In this document: one piece after another, positions 14,568 through 23,636 of the stretch
Layout of the letters: the number at the start of each line of letters is the position of its first letter
Numbering within the stretch: the first letter of the stretch is position 1
Source of the DNA: Prorocentrum cordatum
Lineage: Eukaryota; Sar; Dinophyceae; Prorocentrales; Prorocentraceae
NCBI GenBank assembly: GCA_963575745.1
Contig: CAUYUJ010020601.1
Location: 80,001-105,000 of the forward strand
Direction of reading: 5' to 3'
DNA length: 25,000 nucleotides
Made by a program: the position numbers and the translations under genes
The notes under the pieces: generated by a model
The model's database searches: none
What the model saw: the letters and a program-made list of their open reading frames with translations, nothing else
What the model was told of the DNA's origin: nothing

Positions 14568-14790
14568 GAGGGCGACGCGCGCGCGCTCGTCGCCGCGCAC
14601 GCATGCCGGAACCCATCAAAAACAAGAGGTTCCGCAAGGAGTCCCAAGTGGAGTGCCCAGAAATCATGGGAACACAACCGGCGAGGTTTGTTTCGCAACG
14701 AAGATGTTCAAAAACAAATGCGCTTGCGTCCGTGCGCTTCCCATGGAAAAGCTCGTCTTGATAATGCGTGCCAAATGCGACCCGACAGGC

Positions 14791-15345
14791 CCTCGCGCGC
14801 CGGCGTCGAAATCCCTCGAGCGCCCTTATTCGCGCGCTGGGGGGGGGGGGGGGGGGGCGCGATCGCATCAAATCATGTCGCTCGGGCCACTCGCGCCCGT
14901 CGGCCGCGCGCGCGCCTCGGAATCCACGTCGCAAATTTCATCCATGACGCGAGGGAACCACCGTCGTCATCGGCGCGATCAGCATCGGCGCCGTCATTGG
15001 CCCCGCCCCAGCACTGTCTTCATCGCTACCAACATCGCAACTGTCGACATCGCGCCCGACGTTGTCGGCATCGCCGCGATGCGGACCCCATCCATGTTCG
15101 TTGGCTCACAATGAAACGCCCGCGCGTCAGCGCGGCCTGCGAGGCGCGCGCGGGCGCCCCCGGCGGCCATCGCCGCCGCGGCCGCGGCGGTCGCGCCAGG
15201 CTGCAGACCGCTCTGCCCGCGAGTCCGCGCGCGCTGGCACGGCCGCAGTGATGAGTCAGCCGGCGCCACGTAGCCATCGTCATCTTTGCCGCCTGGATTG
15301 CGACAGTCAGGTCGCGGGCGGGCAGGCGAGGCGATTGCGCGAACA
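14791..15345 (+). repeat. Island repeat, unit 2
   Basis: GTCGAAATCCCTCGAGCGCC with a 19-G run (14839-14857); GTCGGCCGCGCGCGCG; CAGCATCGGCGCCGTCATTGG; GTCGACATCGCGCC; CGGTCGCGCCAGGCTG; CAGCCGGCGCCACG; GTCGCGGGCGGGCAGG. Confidence 0.65.
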
Positions 15346-15601
15346 GTGGGGGCGACTTGCACTGCGTAGTTTCTCAACCCTTACAATAAATTATACCCCG
15401 CTCCCCCCTCACCTCCGCCCTCCCGGAATTGACGATCCACCTTGTCGCGTTGCAACATGCGTGTGATTCGACGACCCCCGCGCCCTCCGACAGGGATGCG
15501 CGCGCGCTCGCTTATTGCAAACCATCAGTTTCCCAAAATCCCGTTCCCACAGAACGGAACGAAGCGCGCGCGGATGCCACTGGTTTTGAAATTTTACCAA
15601 G

Positions 15602-16105
15602 CGGGCCTCTTCGCGCCGCATGTCGAACTCTGCCGAACGCCCTAGCGCGCTGGGGGGCGCGCGCCAATCGTGCCCAGATCCCACGCGAGCCAATCGCGCG
15701 CGTCGGCCACGCGCGCGCGTCGAACTCCTTCTCATCGCCGGCGCGAAGACATCGTCATCGTTGCCGACGAGCGTGATCAACGTCGGCGCCGTCATTGGCC
15801 TTGCCGTCATCATCGCCACCATCGTCACCGTCGCTACTCTCAGAACCGTGTCTACCGTTGTCGGCGTCGCCAGTGCACCGCGCTCGCTCAAGTCACCGAC
15901 TCTCGCTGAAGCGCCCGCTGGGAAGAGCCCAGCGGCCAAGGCCACCACGGCCACGCCGGTCGCGCCAAACTAGCTGCCCGCTGTTCGCGCGAACATGCGC
16001 GGGCTAGCGCGGCCGCAAAGATGCACCGGCCAACGCCGAGCACTCATCGCACCTGCCGCCGCATGCGTTTGGCAAACCAAATAGCGCGTGGGAGGGCGGG
16101 GTGCT
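15602..16105 (+). repeat. Island repeat, unit 3
   Basis: GTCGAACTCTGCCGAACGCCC with CGCGCTGGGGGGCGCG; CGTCGGCCACGCGCGCG; CAACGTCGGCGCCGTCATTGG; CGGTCGCGCCAAACTAG; GCACCGGCCAACGCCGAG; CGTGGGAGGGCGG. It shares CGTCGGCGCCGTCATTGGCC-like sequence with unit 2. Confidence 0.65.
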
Positions 16106-16145
16106 TACAGATGCATGGGATGTGCCAACTCGCCTTTTTTATATA

Positions 16146-16240
16146 AAAAACATTGCTTCACATAGGTTGCATCGCAATTTGTGCATCGCTTACGTTGCAC
16201 AACGTAGCATCACATGGAATGCACCACATTGATTCTCTTG
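16146..16240 (+). repeat. 15-bp degenerate tandem repeat, short array
   Basis: TTGCTTCACATAGG, TTGCATCGCAATT, GTTGCACAACGTAGC and ATGCACCACATTGATT are diverged units of the repeat at 17236-17632. Confidence 0.55.
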
Positions 16241-16621
16241 TCTTAAAAAGGCAACTGGTATCGACCACCCACCCATCCAGGTTAACGCAGTGAGATGCGA
16301 ACTCGCACCGCCCCTGGGAAGACCAACGTCGCCCCCTCCCCGCCCCCCCCCGCCCCGCCCTCCTCCCGGACAAACGCTTCCATCATGCCACGTGCGCGCA
16401 CACATTCCCCAACAATCCCTTGCAACCAAGGTAACAAAGACCACGCGCGCTTCGTCGCGCGCCATCTTCGAAATGATTCATCCACTTCGCATGGATCGCA
16501 AGACCGGGTCTCTCGACAAGCGATCCAGTACAAACCGAGAATCGATACAGTCTGCGCGCTCGCTCATGCTCGAGCGACACAAAAAGCATTGGTTTTCACT
16601 ATGATCATCGAATGCGGACAA

Positions 16622-17155
16622 GCGGGCCCGTCGCGCGCACATGTTGGAATCATTTGAACACCCATGCGCGCTTGCTTGGGGGGGGGAGGGGGGGGCGGCC
16701 CCCACCGAATCATACCGTGCGGGCCAATCTGCCAGCCGCGAGCGCATGCCGGAATCATTCCAAGACCCTCATCATTGGCACGTGGACACGATCACCGTCA
16801 CCTACGTGACCAGCATCGGCGCGGGCATCGGATGTCCAGCCGTCGTCGACATCATCGCCACAAACACCGCTACAAACATCGTCGGGTCTGCCGTTGCCGA
16901 CGTCGCCATTCTACCGCGCCTTCCCGCAGCACCGGCTCGCAGTGAAGTGCCCGCGCGGCGTGCAAGACGCGCTGGGAAGCCCCCGTTGGTCAGCGCCACA
17001 GCGGCCGCGTCGGTCGCGCCCAACTGGCTGGTGGCTCTGCGCGCGAGGTCTGCGCGCGATAGCGCGGCCGCAGCGATGCGCCGGCCAACCCCAAGACGTC
17101 ATCGCAAGGTGCGCCGCGCGGATTTTGCGAACCAAGTTGCGGGAGGGTAGGTGGA
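16622..17155 (+). repeat. Island repeat, unit 4
   Basis: GTTGGAATCATTTGAACACCC with CTTGGGGGGGGGAGG; CAGCCGCGAGCGCATGCC; CAGCATCGGCGCGGGCATCGG; CGGTCGCGCCCAACTGG; CGCCGGCCAACCCCAAGACG; GTTGCGGGAGGG. After units 2 and 4 both copies continue ATTGCGCGAA.AGTGG. Confidence 0.65.
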
Positions 17156-17235
17156 ATAATTAATTGCGCGAAGAGTGGAGTTGACAAATCACTAAAGACA
17201 ACACATCACTGCCACTACATGGACTTCATCGCCGG

Positions 17236-17632
17236 GGTTGCCACTGGTATATCCCCCAAACAATAAATTGCAACGGCTCGATTACACAAATTGCAACCCG
17301 TACGTTGCACCTGGAATGTTGTTCCACGTAAGTTGCACCACATCGATTGCGACATGTGGTTTGCACGCTCTTCTGCACAACAAATATTGCGCCCCTTGTT
17401 TTGGCACCGCGTCGATTGCACAATTCATGTGTTGAAACACGTAGACTGCACCACACTGATTGCACAACAATGCTCGCAGTATGACCCATCTAGATGACAC
17501 CACACTGCTTGCATCACATAGATTGCACCACGCACGCGTGTATGTATACATGTATGTGTATATTCACACACCGATTGCACAATTCATAGACTGCACAACG
17601 TAGATCGCGCAACAGGGATTGCCAGAAACGCA
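17236..17632 (+). repeat. 15-bp degenerate tandem repeat, long array
   Basis: About 20 units close to ATTGCACAACGTAGA, for example GATTGCACAATTCATG, GACTGCACCACACTG and AGATTGCACCACGCACG, broken by a TATGTATACATGTATG patch near 17540-17565. On the minus strand it reads as Cys/Asn-rich pentapeptides. The same motif appears singly at 12916-12931. Confidence 0.75.
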
Positions 17633-17697
17633 ATGTTTGTGGGTTCGCGCTGGCGAGCACTGCAATCTCGTTGAAGCGCATGAGGCTTACACTGGTC

Positions 17698-17750
17698 CGC
17701 CTCCTCCTCCTCCTCCTCCGCCTCCTCTTCGTTCTCCTCCTCCTTCTCTG
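17698..17750 (+). repeat. CTC-rich tract
   Basis: CTC with CGC and CTT interruptions; it marks the right border of the island. Confidence 0.85.
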
Positions 17751-17809
17751 AGGGGGGGGCGACAGAGGGAGACCGGCTCAGGGGGGGAAGCAAGGAGCTG
17801 GAATCGGCG

Positions 17810-18061
17810 ATGCATTGCCGCTATATCGGCGATCAGGCCCCCGACGGCGAGTCCGCACGCTCCTGGGCGGGACGGGCTATCGGAACCCTAGTGGCGATGA
17901 ATGGGCGACTCGGGGTCGATGCATCCTCCCCTGACCCTACGGGGACTGTGGCAGGTTTGTGTGAGGAGGTGCTCTGGGCAGACCCCCGCCTCGGCCTGCC
18001 ACGCACTCGTTGCTCCCAAGCGCGGCGGCAAGGGCAGAATGCCCACTCCTCTCGCTGGTAA
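17810..18061 (+). CDS. Open frame of 83 codons, unknown
   Basis: MHCRYIGDQAPDGESARSWA, GRAIGTLVAMNGRLGVDASS, then PDPTGTVAGLCEEVLWADPR and a basic tail to TAA. The composition is balanced and GC3 is about 70 percent. No splice sites or domain identified. It lies between CTC tracts. It could be an exon of an unknown gene. Confidence 0.25.
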   Translation: MHCRYIGDQAPDGESARSWAGRAIGTLVAMNGRLGVDASSPDPTGTVAGLCEEVLWADPRLGLPRTRCSQARRQGQNAHSSRW

Positions 18062-18089
18062 TTACGCCTCAGCTGAACAGGATGAGTGC

Positions 18090-18420
18090 CCAATCCAATG
18101 CTCCTTCTGCTGTCCTGCCTTCAAGCGCTTCCAACTGATCCTCCTCCTGTTGCTGCCGTGTCCTCCCCCTTTTCTTTCGCCTCCTCGGCCTCCTCCTGCA
18201 ACCGGCTCCTCCACGTCCTCCTCCCGCTCCTCCTCCACGTGCTCCTCCTGCTGCCATTTTCACCCTCCCCCAACTGCTCGCCTTTAGCCTGCTCCATCTC
18301 ATAATATTTTCTCCTCCTCCTCCTGTTCCTCCTCCGAATCCTCCTCCTTCTCCTCCTCCTCCTCCTCCTCCTCCTCCTCCTCCTCCTCCCCACCTTAGTC
18401 CAGGGCTGGGTGATCGACGA
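18090..18420 (+). repeat. Pyrimidine-rich region ending in pure CTC
   Basis: Interrupted CTC/CCT from about 18138, near-pure CTC at 18350-18388. The minus strand is open through it as Glu/Arg or Gly repeats. No supported gene. Confidence 0.75.
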
Positions 18421-18612
18421 TGACGGCGACGACGACGAGGCTTCCCGCGCTCCTCCTCCTTCTCCTCCTCCTCTTCCTGCTTCTCGCCTTGGTAGTCAAA
18501 GGTAATCGTCCTCGACCTCATACTAAAGCTTCTGCCGTCCGCATCCTCCTGCTGCTCCGCACCCCGCAATCTCTCCCCCCCCCCCGCCCCCCCCTAATCG
18601 CCCTCATCCCGC

Positions 18613-18681
18613 CTCCTCCTCCTCCTCTTCGGCCCTCCTCCTCCTCCTCCTCCTCCTCCTCCTCCTCCTCCTCCTCCTCCC
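18613..18681 (+). repeat. (CTC)n microsatellite
   Basis: CTC repeats with one TTCGGCC interruption. Confidence 0.9.
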
Positions 18682-18794
18682 CAATACGCACAGCTACAGC
18701 GACGTGATCGCTGGCAGGGCAAGGGCCCCTGCTGAGATCCCCACGACGTGGCTGGCAGGCGGCGAAGCGACTGAGCCCGACGTCATCAACTGCA

Positions 18795-18989
18795 GTGCGG
18801 GGAGCAACTCGTGCGAAGCCGATGGGAAGCGAAAGGAAGTCCACCGAGCGTGGGGCTCCCATGACGGGGAACGCGAAAACTACACGCGTAGTCATCAAGA
18901 AATTAAGCGCGCAAGAGCACGACAGCTCCGTGCGCCTCCGCTGGGCGCACACGGACAGAGGGGACAGGCCTCAGGGCCGAGGCCCCTGA
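18795..18989 (+). CDS. Open frame with a charged, protein-like segment
   Basis: The frame includes TGNAKTTRVVIKKLSAQEHD and SSVRLRWAHTDRGDRPQGRG. The opposite strand is also open and hydrophobic here (MTTRVVFAFPVMGAPRSVDF onward, running into a poly-Glu repeat at 18520-18680). One of the two may be an exon; I cannot tell which. Confidence 0.18.
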   Translation: MRGATRAKPMGSERKSTERGAPMTGNAKTTRVVIKKLSAQEHDSSVRLRWAHTDRGDRPQGRGP

Positions 18990-19057
18990 CAGAAGCCCCG
19001 CGACCGCGGGGTTCTTGCCGACTCGCAGCGTGCAAGGGGCCAAATATTTGCAAACAT

Positions 19058-19715
19058 CTCCTCCTCCTCCACTTCCTCCTCCTCCTCCTCCTCCTCCTCC
19101 TCCTCCTCCTCCTGCTCGGCCTCCTCCTCTTCCTCCTCTTCCTCCTCGGCCTCGTCGCCCTCACGTTCTGCCGGACTCGAGGAGCCTGCTGGAGGAGCAG
19201 CGCCGGCGACCCAGGAGGCCCCCCCCTGCCCCGAGCGCGGCCGCCCAGAGGCCTCAAGCGGTGCTGGGCCCAGCCTTTGCGAGGCAGGCCGAGAGCTTCT
19301 CCTCGCCGAGTCTCGGTCGGACGGGCCGTCCGTCCCCGGCCCGCTGCTCCCCGCATCGGAGTCGTCGGCGTCCTCTTCTCTCCTCCTTCTCTTCCTCCCC
19401 CTCTTCCCTCGTCAGCTTCCTCGGTCCTCAGCTCCATCATCTCCTCTTCCTCCTCCTCCTCCTCCTCCTCCTCCTCCTCCTCCTCCTCCTCCTCCTCCTC
19501 ATCTGCCCCTTTCTCTCCTCCTTCTGCTCCTCTTCTCTCCTCCTCCCACTCTTCCTCCTCTGCCTCCTTCCTCCTCCTCCTCTTCCTCCTCCTCCGCCGC
19601 CTTCTCTGCCTCCTCCTCCTCCTTGTCCTCATCCTCCTCCTCCTCCCCCCTACTCCTCCTCAACTCCTGATTTGCTCCTCACCCTCTTCCTGCTGCTCCT
19701 TCTCCTCCTCCCTTC
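19058..19715 (+). repeat. Extended CTC/TCC-rich region
   Basis: CTC tracts at 19058-19140 and 19370-19715 separated by GC-rich sequence. A 599-codon plus frame (18704-20503) runs through as Leu/Ser repeats; it is not a credible protein. Confidence 0.8.
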
Positions 19716-19762
19716 CTGTCACCCTCGCGTTGGGAAACAGTCACGTCTGGCGATCTCTGGGC

Positions 19763-19812
19763 GTTGTTCGGCCCCTGGGGGCCCTTGCAGGGCCCAGGGG
19801 GCGCCGAACAAC
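19763..19812. repeat. 50-bp hairpin
   Basis: GTTGTTCGGCCCCTGGGGGC and its near-complement (one indel) around TTGCA. Arms of about 23 bp. It could be a tiny palindromic element. Confidence 0.75.
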
Positions 19813-19883
19813 AGGAGATGATGGAGAAGGGATCCCCTTGACGAGGTCCAAACCTCCAGGGGGTATACTTTGTGAACCAAGAA

Positions 19884-20096
19884 CTGCGTCGGATCGGCGG
19901 CGAGCCCAGGGGGGGGAGGGAGAGAAGGCAGCGGGGGCTTCGCAGAAGCTCTGGCGCCTCCTGGGAAGCCGCGGGCGCGGCCTCCGAAGACCCAGACGGC
20001 TTCTCAGAAAGCGCGAGGGCCTCTTAGCAGCCCCGCCGCCTTCCGCGAAGGCCTGCCCCCTCTCCCTGTCCCCCTGGGCTCGCCGCCTATCGGAGT
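19884..20096. mobile_element. Family V element, copy 3 (diverged)
   Basis: GGCGGCGAGCCCAGGGGGGG near 19893 and CCCCCTGGGCTCGCCGCC near 20073-20090 form the outer inverted arms (about 60 bp with indels). The inner CTTTCTGAGAAGCC-type motif resembles CTGTTTCTGAGAAGGCG of copy 1. The minus strand just to its right reads EEDDKDEGSGTREASN, an exon-like stretch the element may have entered. Confidence 0.5.
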
Positions 20097-20211
20097 TGGA
20101 TGCTTCCCTCGTGCCACTGCCCTCGTCCTTGTCGTCCTCCTCCCCCACGCTCCCTCCTGCTACCGCTCCCCGTCGGGCACCCTCGTGCGTCCTCCTGCTG
20201 CCTCCACCTTC

Positions 20212-20439
20212 TCATTCCCTTCCTCGTCCTCTCCCCCGCTTCTGCCGTCGAAGGTGCCCCCTCCTCCCGAAGAGGACGCTGATGAACACCAGGATGATGA
20301 CGATCGGGGACGCACTGAACCGGGTCAGCGCAAACCAGCAAACCCAGATCGGCCTGGGCCCTGCCGCGAAGCCCGTCCGGCCGATTAGCAGCACCCAAAC
20401 CCAAGCCAACGGCGGGTGGACAGGGGGAATGGGCCCCAC
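20212..20439 (-). CDS. Putative membrane-protein exon
   Basis: The minus frame reads PLAWVWVLLIGRTGFAAGPR, then PIWVCWFALTRFSASP and IVIILVFISVLFGRRG, giving two hydrophobic segments (the second, IVIILVFISVLFG, is a convincing membrane helix) and then a basic tail to TGA. Third positions in the hydrophobic part are mostly G/C. The basic tail looks like read-through, so a donor near GGAGG|GGGCACC is possible. A 10-bp stem hairpin lies just upstream (20453-20479). Family not recognised. Confidence 0.35.
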   Translation of the reverse strand: MGPIPPVHPPLAWVWVLLIGRTGFAAGPRPIWVCWFALTRFSASPIVIILVFISVLFGRRGHLRRQKRGRGRGRE

Positions 20440-20452
20440 GTGGTTCCCACCA

Positions 20453-20479
20453 GGTCAGCCAAGAGGAGATTGGCTGACC
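20453..20479. repeat. Perfect 10-bp stem hairpin
   Basis: GGTCAGCCAA, 7-nt loop GAGGAGA, then the complement at 20470-20479. Confidence 0.75.
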
Positions 20480-21090
20480 CCTGTGAGCGCTGGCCCCCGT
20501 TAATTACGTCAGCCCCGAGCTTCGGCATCGCGGGTGCCCGTTCTCCCCGTAACGCGCTGCCGTCCGCCCCGAGCGCCGCAGAGTGCCTGGCGCCGACCCC
20601 TGCCGACGGGGACATCCCGCCAGATCGCGCACGGACGTGCAGGTCCGCCACCGTTGACCCCAGGTGCGTGGAGGCGTGGCAGACTGCCATGGGCTGTCCG
20701 GTAGGGCCCCTGCAAGCTTGTGAGGGCCCCTCCCCCTTTCCACGCACCTCGCCGCACGGCTCCCAGAGGGCCCCGGGAGGGCCCCAGGACGACCCACGAG
20801 GGCCCCAAGGAATCCCCAAGGCTGCCTCACAGGAGCCCAAGATAGCTGAGAAGCGCCACACGTGACGGCCTCCGGGGCGGTGCTCGAAGTGTCGCCACAC
20901 TCTGTCGCCACGGAGTCGAAATCGAAACGAATCGGCCGTGCCAACATGCAGGCTTCGGGCCGCCTCGGACCGCGAACAGAAACTCGAGGTCGAGTCGGAC
21001 CGGGCCGGCCGACGCCGACGTCGAGCGGGCGCCGCGCAAGGACGACGCCTCCAGGGAGCCGCGGCCGGCCTCGGCAGGCGGCCCCCAAGT
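20480..21090. other. GC-rich stretch open on both strands
   Basis: Plus 20416-20865 (150 codons) and minus 20385-20900 and 20504-21088 (171 and 194 codons) are all open. Five AGGGCCCC motifs occur at 20702-20800. The minus segment STVADLHVRARSGGMSPSAG has high GC3 but no known family. I cannot pick a strand. Confidence 0.3.
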
Positions 21091-21161
21091 AGTCCTGGGA
21101 GGTCTCAACATCTCAACAACCTCGAGGGGCGCGGAGCGGAGCGCCCCAGGGGCGCCGCCGG

Positions 21162-21196
21162 AGGAGGAGGAGGAGGAGGAGGAGGAGGAGGAGGAG

Positions 21197-21231
<35 letters not shown>

Positions 21232-21248
21232 GGAGGAGGAGGAGGAGG
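21162..21248 (+). repeat. (GAG)n microsatellite
   Basis: GAG with two GAA interruptions, directly after a GGGCGC/GCGCCC-rich inverted patch at 21125-21155. From 21255 to 21415 no gene is supported; the minus frame PWLASSAPPPSDPPGSLETP is open. Confidence 0.9.
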
Positions 21249-21418
21249 CGGTGCCTGGTCGTTGAGGCCGTCCTGGGCTGCAAGCGGGGACTGCGGAGGC
21301 CCGCTGGGCGACCTGGGAAGGCCGCCCGGGCGCAGCCCGTATGGCCAGGGCGGAGGGCGGCGTCTCGAGACTGCCCGGGGGGTCACTCGGGGGGGGGGCT
21401 GATGAGGCCAGCCAGGGC

Positions 21419-21580
21419 TACAGTCATCGGCCTGACCTAAGGAACGATACACAAGGAACGAAGCCCCTTTTTTATCCCAAGGAATAACGCACAAGGAACG
21501 ATACATAATACATAACGCATAAGGAACTGTAGATAACGCATGCAAACCTAAGGAACGACCGAGCCCCTTTTGAAAAGCAA
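21419..21580 (-). repeat. Family XI repeat, copy 2
   Basis: CTACAGTCATCGG, GACCTAAGGAACG, ACAAGGAACGAAGCCCC, then AAGGAACG and ATAACGCAT repeats, and a final AACCTAAGGAACG with GAGCCCCTTTTG. The order and the double CTAAGGAA...GCCCC blocks match 4157-4316. The motif AAGGAACG occurs four times. It is more A/T-rich than its surroundings. Confidence 0.6.
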
Positions 21581-21715
21581 GTGTTCCTTATTCAAGCCGC
21601 TCACTGTACTACGCCTGGGGGGCTGTCTGTGCGCAACCAGAAGCCTTGCCAGGAGGCGGGCTTGCAGGGGCAAGGGGAGGGACAAAGGGCAACAGGAAGG
21701 GCGATCGCCCCGATC

Positions 21716-21807
21716 CTCGGCGATGGTGGGCATGGTGCGGTCGTGCAGGGTCGTGGCGGTGAAACTCCGGATGGGCCTGGTGAGCCAGGGCTGGTACACG
21801 ACGCAGC
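21716..21807 (-). CDS. Strong exon candidate (VYQPWLTRPIRS)
   Basis: A long pyrimidine tract ends in CTCTGCCAG (21808-21816). The exon then reads CVVYQPWLTRPIRSFTATTL and HDRTMPTIAE. In this frame 28 of 30 codons end in G or C; the other frames fall to about half, so the frame choice is well supported. The next bases are GATCGG, so the donor may be GA, as at the USP exon; a GT/GC donor further on is not ruled out. Protein family unknown. Confidence 0.5.
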
Positions 21808-21880
21808 CTGGCAGAGGAGCAGCGCGAGGGGGAGGAACAAAGAGAGGAGGAGAAGCGGGATGAGAGGAACGGACGAACGC

Positions 21881-21988
21881 ACGACACTACAGCGAAAGCT
21901 GTCTGAACTGCGGGCATGGGCGCGCAGCGCCGCAGCGCTGGGTGTATCTTCTCGACAAAGCCTTTTTCAAGATGACGGATGTCGTTTT
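21881..21988 (-). CDS. Possible preceding exon
   Basis: A CTTCCTCTCCTCCCCC tract and CTCCCAAG acceptor (21989-21996) precede a frame NDIRHLEKGFVEKIHPALRR then CAPMPAVQTAFAVVS. With a GC donor at 21880 the phase matches the exon at 21807. A second frame and the plus strand are also open and protein-like (plus: SCLNCGHGRAAPQRWVYLLD and KAFFKMTDVVFLGAG), so strand and frame are uncertain. Confidence 0.25.
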
Positions 21989-22123
21989 CTTGGGAGCGGG
22001 GTAGGGGGAGGAGAGGAAGACGAGATGAAGAGACAGGAGAGGGAGGCGGAGGAGAGAAGGAGCGATAAATGAGTGGGGGGCGCTGGGCAGTTATGGAAAG
22101 TTTGCCTCTCCCCCCTATACTCC

Positions 22124-22375
22124 TCATCTATCCTCCTCGTACTCCCTCAAAATGATGCCTATTGATCTTGATTCAGCCTCCCCCATCTCCCCTCCTAATC
22201 CCTCCACATCCCCCTGCTCGTCGCGCTCCCTAGCCTGCTCCTTCGTGATACGTCCTCCTTGCTTCTCCTCCATTCCTTTTCTTTCTTGCTTGTCGCACCC
22301 CGAGGCCAGTCGCAAGGGCGGGAACGACGTTTCGCCTGAGACTTCCTGACCATGTATGAGCCTGAGGTTCAACAA
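22124..22375 (-). CDS. Open frame of 83 codons containing repeat XII copy 2
   Basis: The frame starts MLNLRLIHGQEVSGETSFPP, goes on LRLASGCDKQERKGMEEKQG and ends in a charged stretch SRSIGIILREYEEDR. The first 40 residues match the repeat XII translation at 8861-8967. Charged composition favours coding, but the purine-rich DNA also biases toward Glu/Arg/Lys. Start uncertain; no family known. Confidence 0.28.
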   Translation of the reverse strand: MLNLRLIHGQEVSGETSFPPLRLASGCDKQERKGMEEKQGGRITKEQARERDEQGDVEGLGGEMGEAESRSIGIILREYEEDR

Positions 22376-22414
22376 CTGGCAACAGGTTTACAAATGGAGG
22401 GCGGGTGCTTTCAA

Positions 22415-22790
22415 CATGTGGTTCTCGCCTTAGCACCGTGGACATTCATTTTAAAATGTGCCAGAGTGTCGCACATTGAGAGGGTGACTGTTCAGACTGT
22501 GGCTCTCGCCTTCGGGACGTGTACATCCGCCTGGACTGACTCAAACCACAGGAAAAAAACTTTACGGCGTGAGGCCGGGTGGTTTTCAAACTGTCGCTAT
22601 CGCCTTAGCGCCGCACACATCTGTGAAATATGTGCAAAGCTGTACGGCTTGAAGGCGAATGGTTCTCTCAAGGTCGCTCTCGCCTGAGCGCCGCGCACGG
22701 ACTGATGGTGACTTGTGTTCAAACTGTGGTTCTCGCCTTAGCACCGCGCACATTCGATCCAAACAGTTGCCAGAGTTGCATGGACTCTCA
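22415..22790 (+). repeat. Satellite type 1, locus 2
   Basis: Five anchors: GGTTCTCGCCTTAGCACCG (22421), GCTCTCGCCTTCGGG (22502), CTATCGCCTTAGCGCCGC (22597), GCTCTCGCCTGAGCGCCGCG (22676) and GTTCTCGCCTTAGCACCGCG (22730). Spacing varies from 55 to 94 bp. Short open frames here follow the repeat. Confidence 0.65.
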
Positions 22791-22839
22791 TGGTTCACGT
22801 ACCAGAAATGGCGCCTTGGAGCGAGTCAGGATTGTCAGG

Positions 22840-22990
22840 GCGCAGCAATTCCGTTGATTCGCGGTGTTGAAGTCCCAGGAATGGTGTTCTAGCACAATTT
22901 AGGAGCGTCAAGACGAAACAGTCAGGTTGACTTGTGGCGTTGAAGTTCTCAGAATGTTGTTTGGGCACGCGTCGGGAGTATCACACGGGC
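22840..22990 (+). repeat. Satellite type 2, locus 2
   Basis: GTTGATTCGCGGTGTTGAAG with TCCCAGGAATGGTGTTCTAG, then after about 73 bp GTTGACTTGTGGCGTTGAAG with TCTCAGAATGTTGTTTGG. It follows type 1 in the same order as at locus 1. Confidence 0.65.
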
Positions 22991-23089
22991 GTTACCCAAC
23001 GGGACACTTCCCTCAGTGGAGATGAACCATTGTAGGAGCCTGAGAAGAGGGGGCTTGGAGGCAGGGTGGATTCAAACATTGTTTATGTG

Positions 23090-23636
23090 TCTTGCATTTG
23101 CACTGCCCCTCGCTCTCCTTGTCTTACCTCGCCATGCCTCGCCAACCCTACTTGATGTGCTATCTCCCGCTCCTCCGCATCCTCTACTTACTCATTCTCC
23201 CCCTCCCACCTCGTGATCCTCCCTGCTCATCGCACGTACTCCCTCTTTCTCCTTCTCCCACATTCTCCCTCAGACGCATCAGTATCCTCAGCCACTCCTC
23301 CTCTCCAGATCCTCCTCATACTTCGTCGTCCCTCTCCGCCCCTCCTCATCATTCCATATGCTAACCCTCCTGATTCTCTCCCCATTCTTCTCCACCGCCT
23401 CCCCTCGTTCTTCTCCTAACCCTCCGCCAACATCCTCCGAATCCACATCTTCCCCCTTCGCCTGCCTCCCTGTCCGCCCCCACCCATCTTCAAGGAACCG
23501 CTCCACCTTGACCTCGACCCATCCTGGATCTCTTCCTCATCCTCCCTCATTCTGCCCCCCCACCATGACCCCATGACCTCCTCATGCTCATCTTGTTCCT
23601 CTTATCAATCATGTTCCTCCTCCTGGTCCGTCCCAG
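23090..23636 (+). other. Long pyrimidine-rich region, probable intron
   Basis: C/T-rich for more than 500 bp with short CTCCTC and CCATCC-type patches, ending CTGGTCCGTCCCAG, a good acceptor. No simple tandem period. No gene inside. Confidence 0.5.

Noticed and set aside
18704-20503. 599-codon plus open frame
   Set aside because: Most of its length is Leu/Ser/Pro homopolymer from CTC tracts and it crosses a transposon-like element; no domain is visible.
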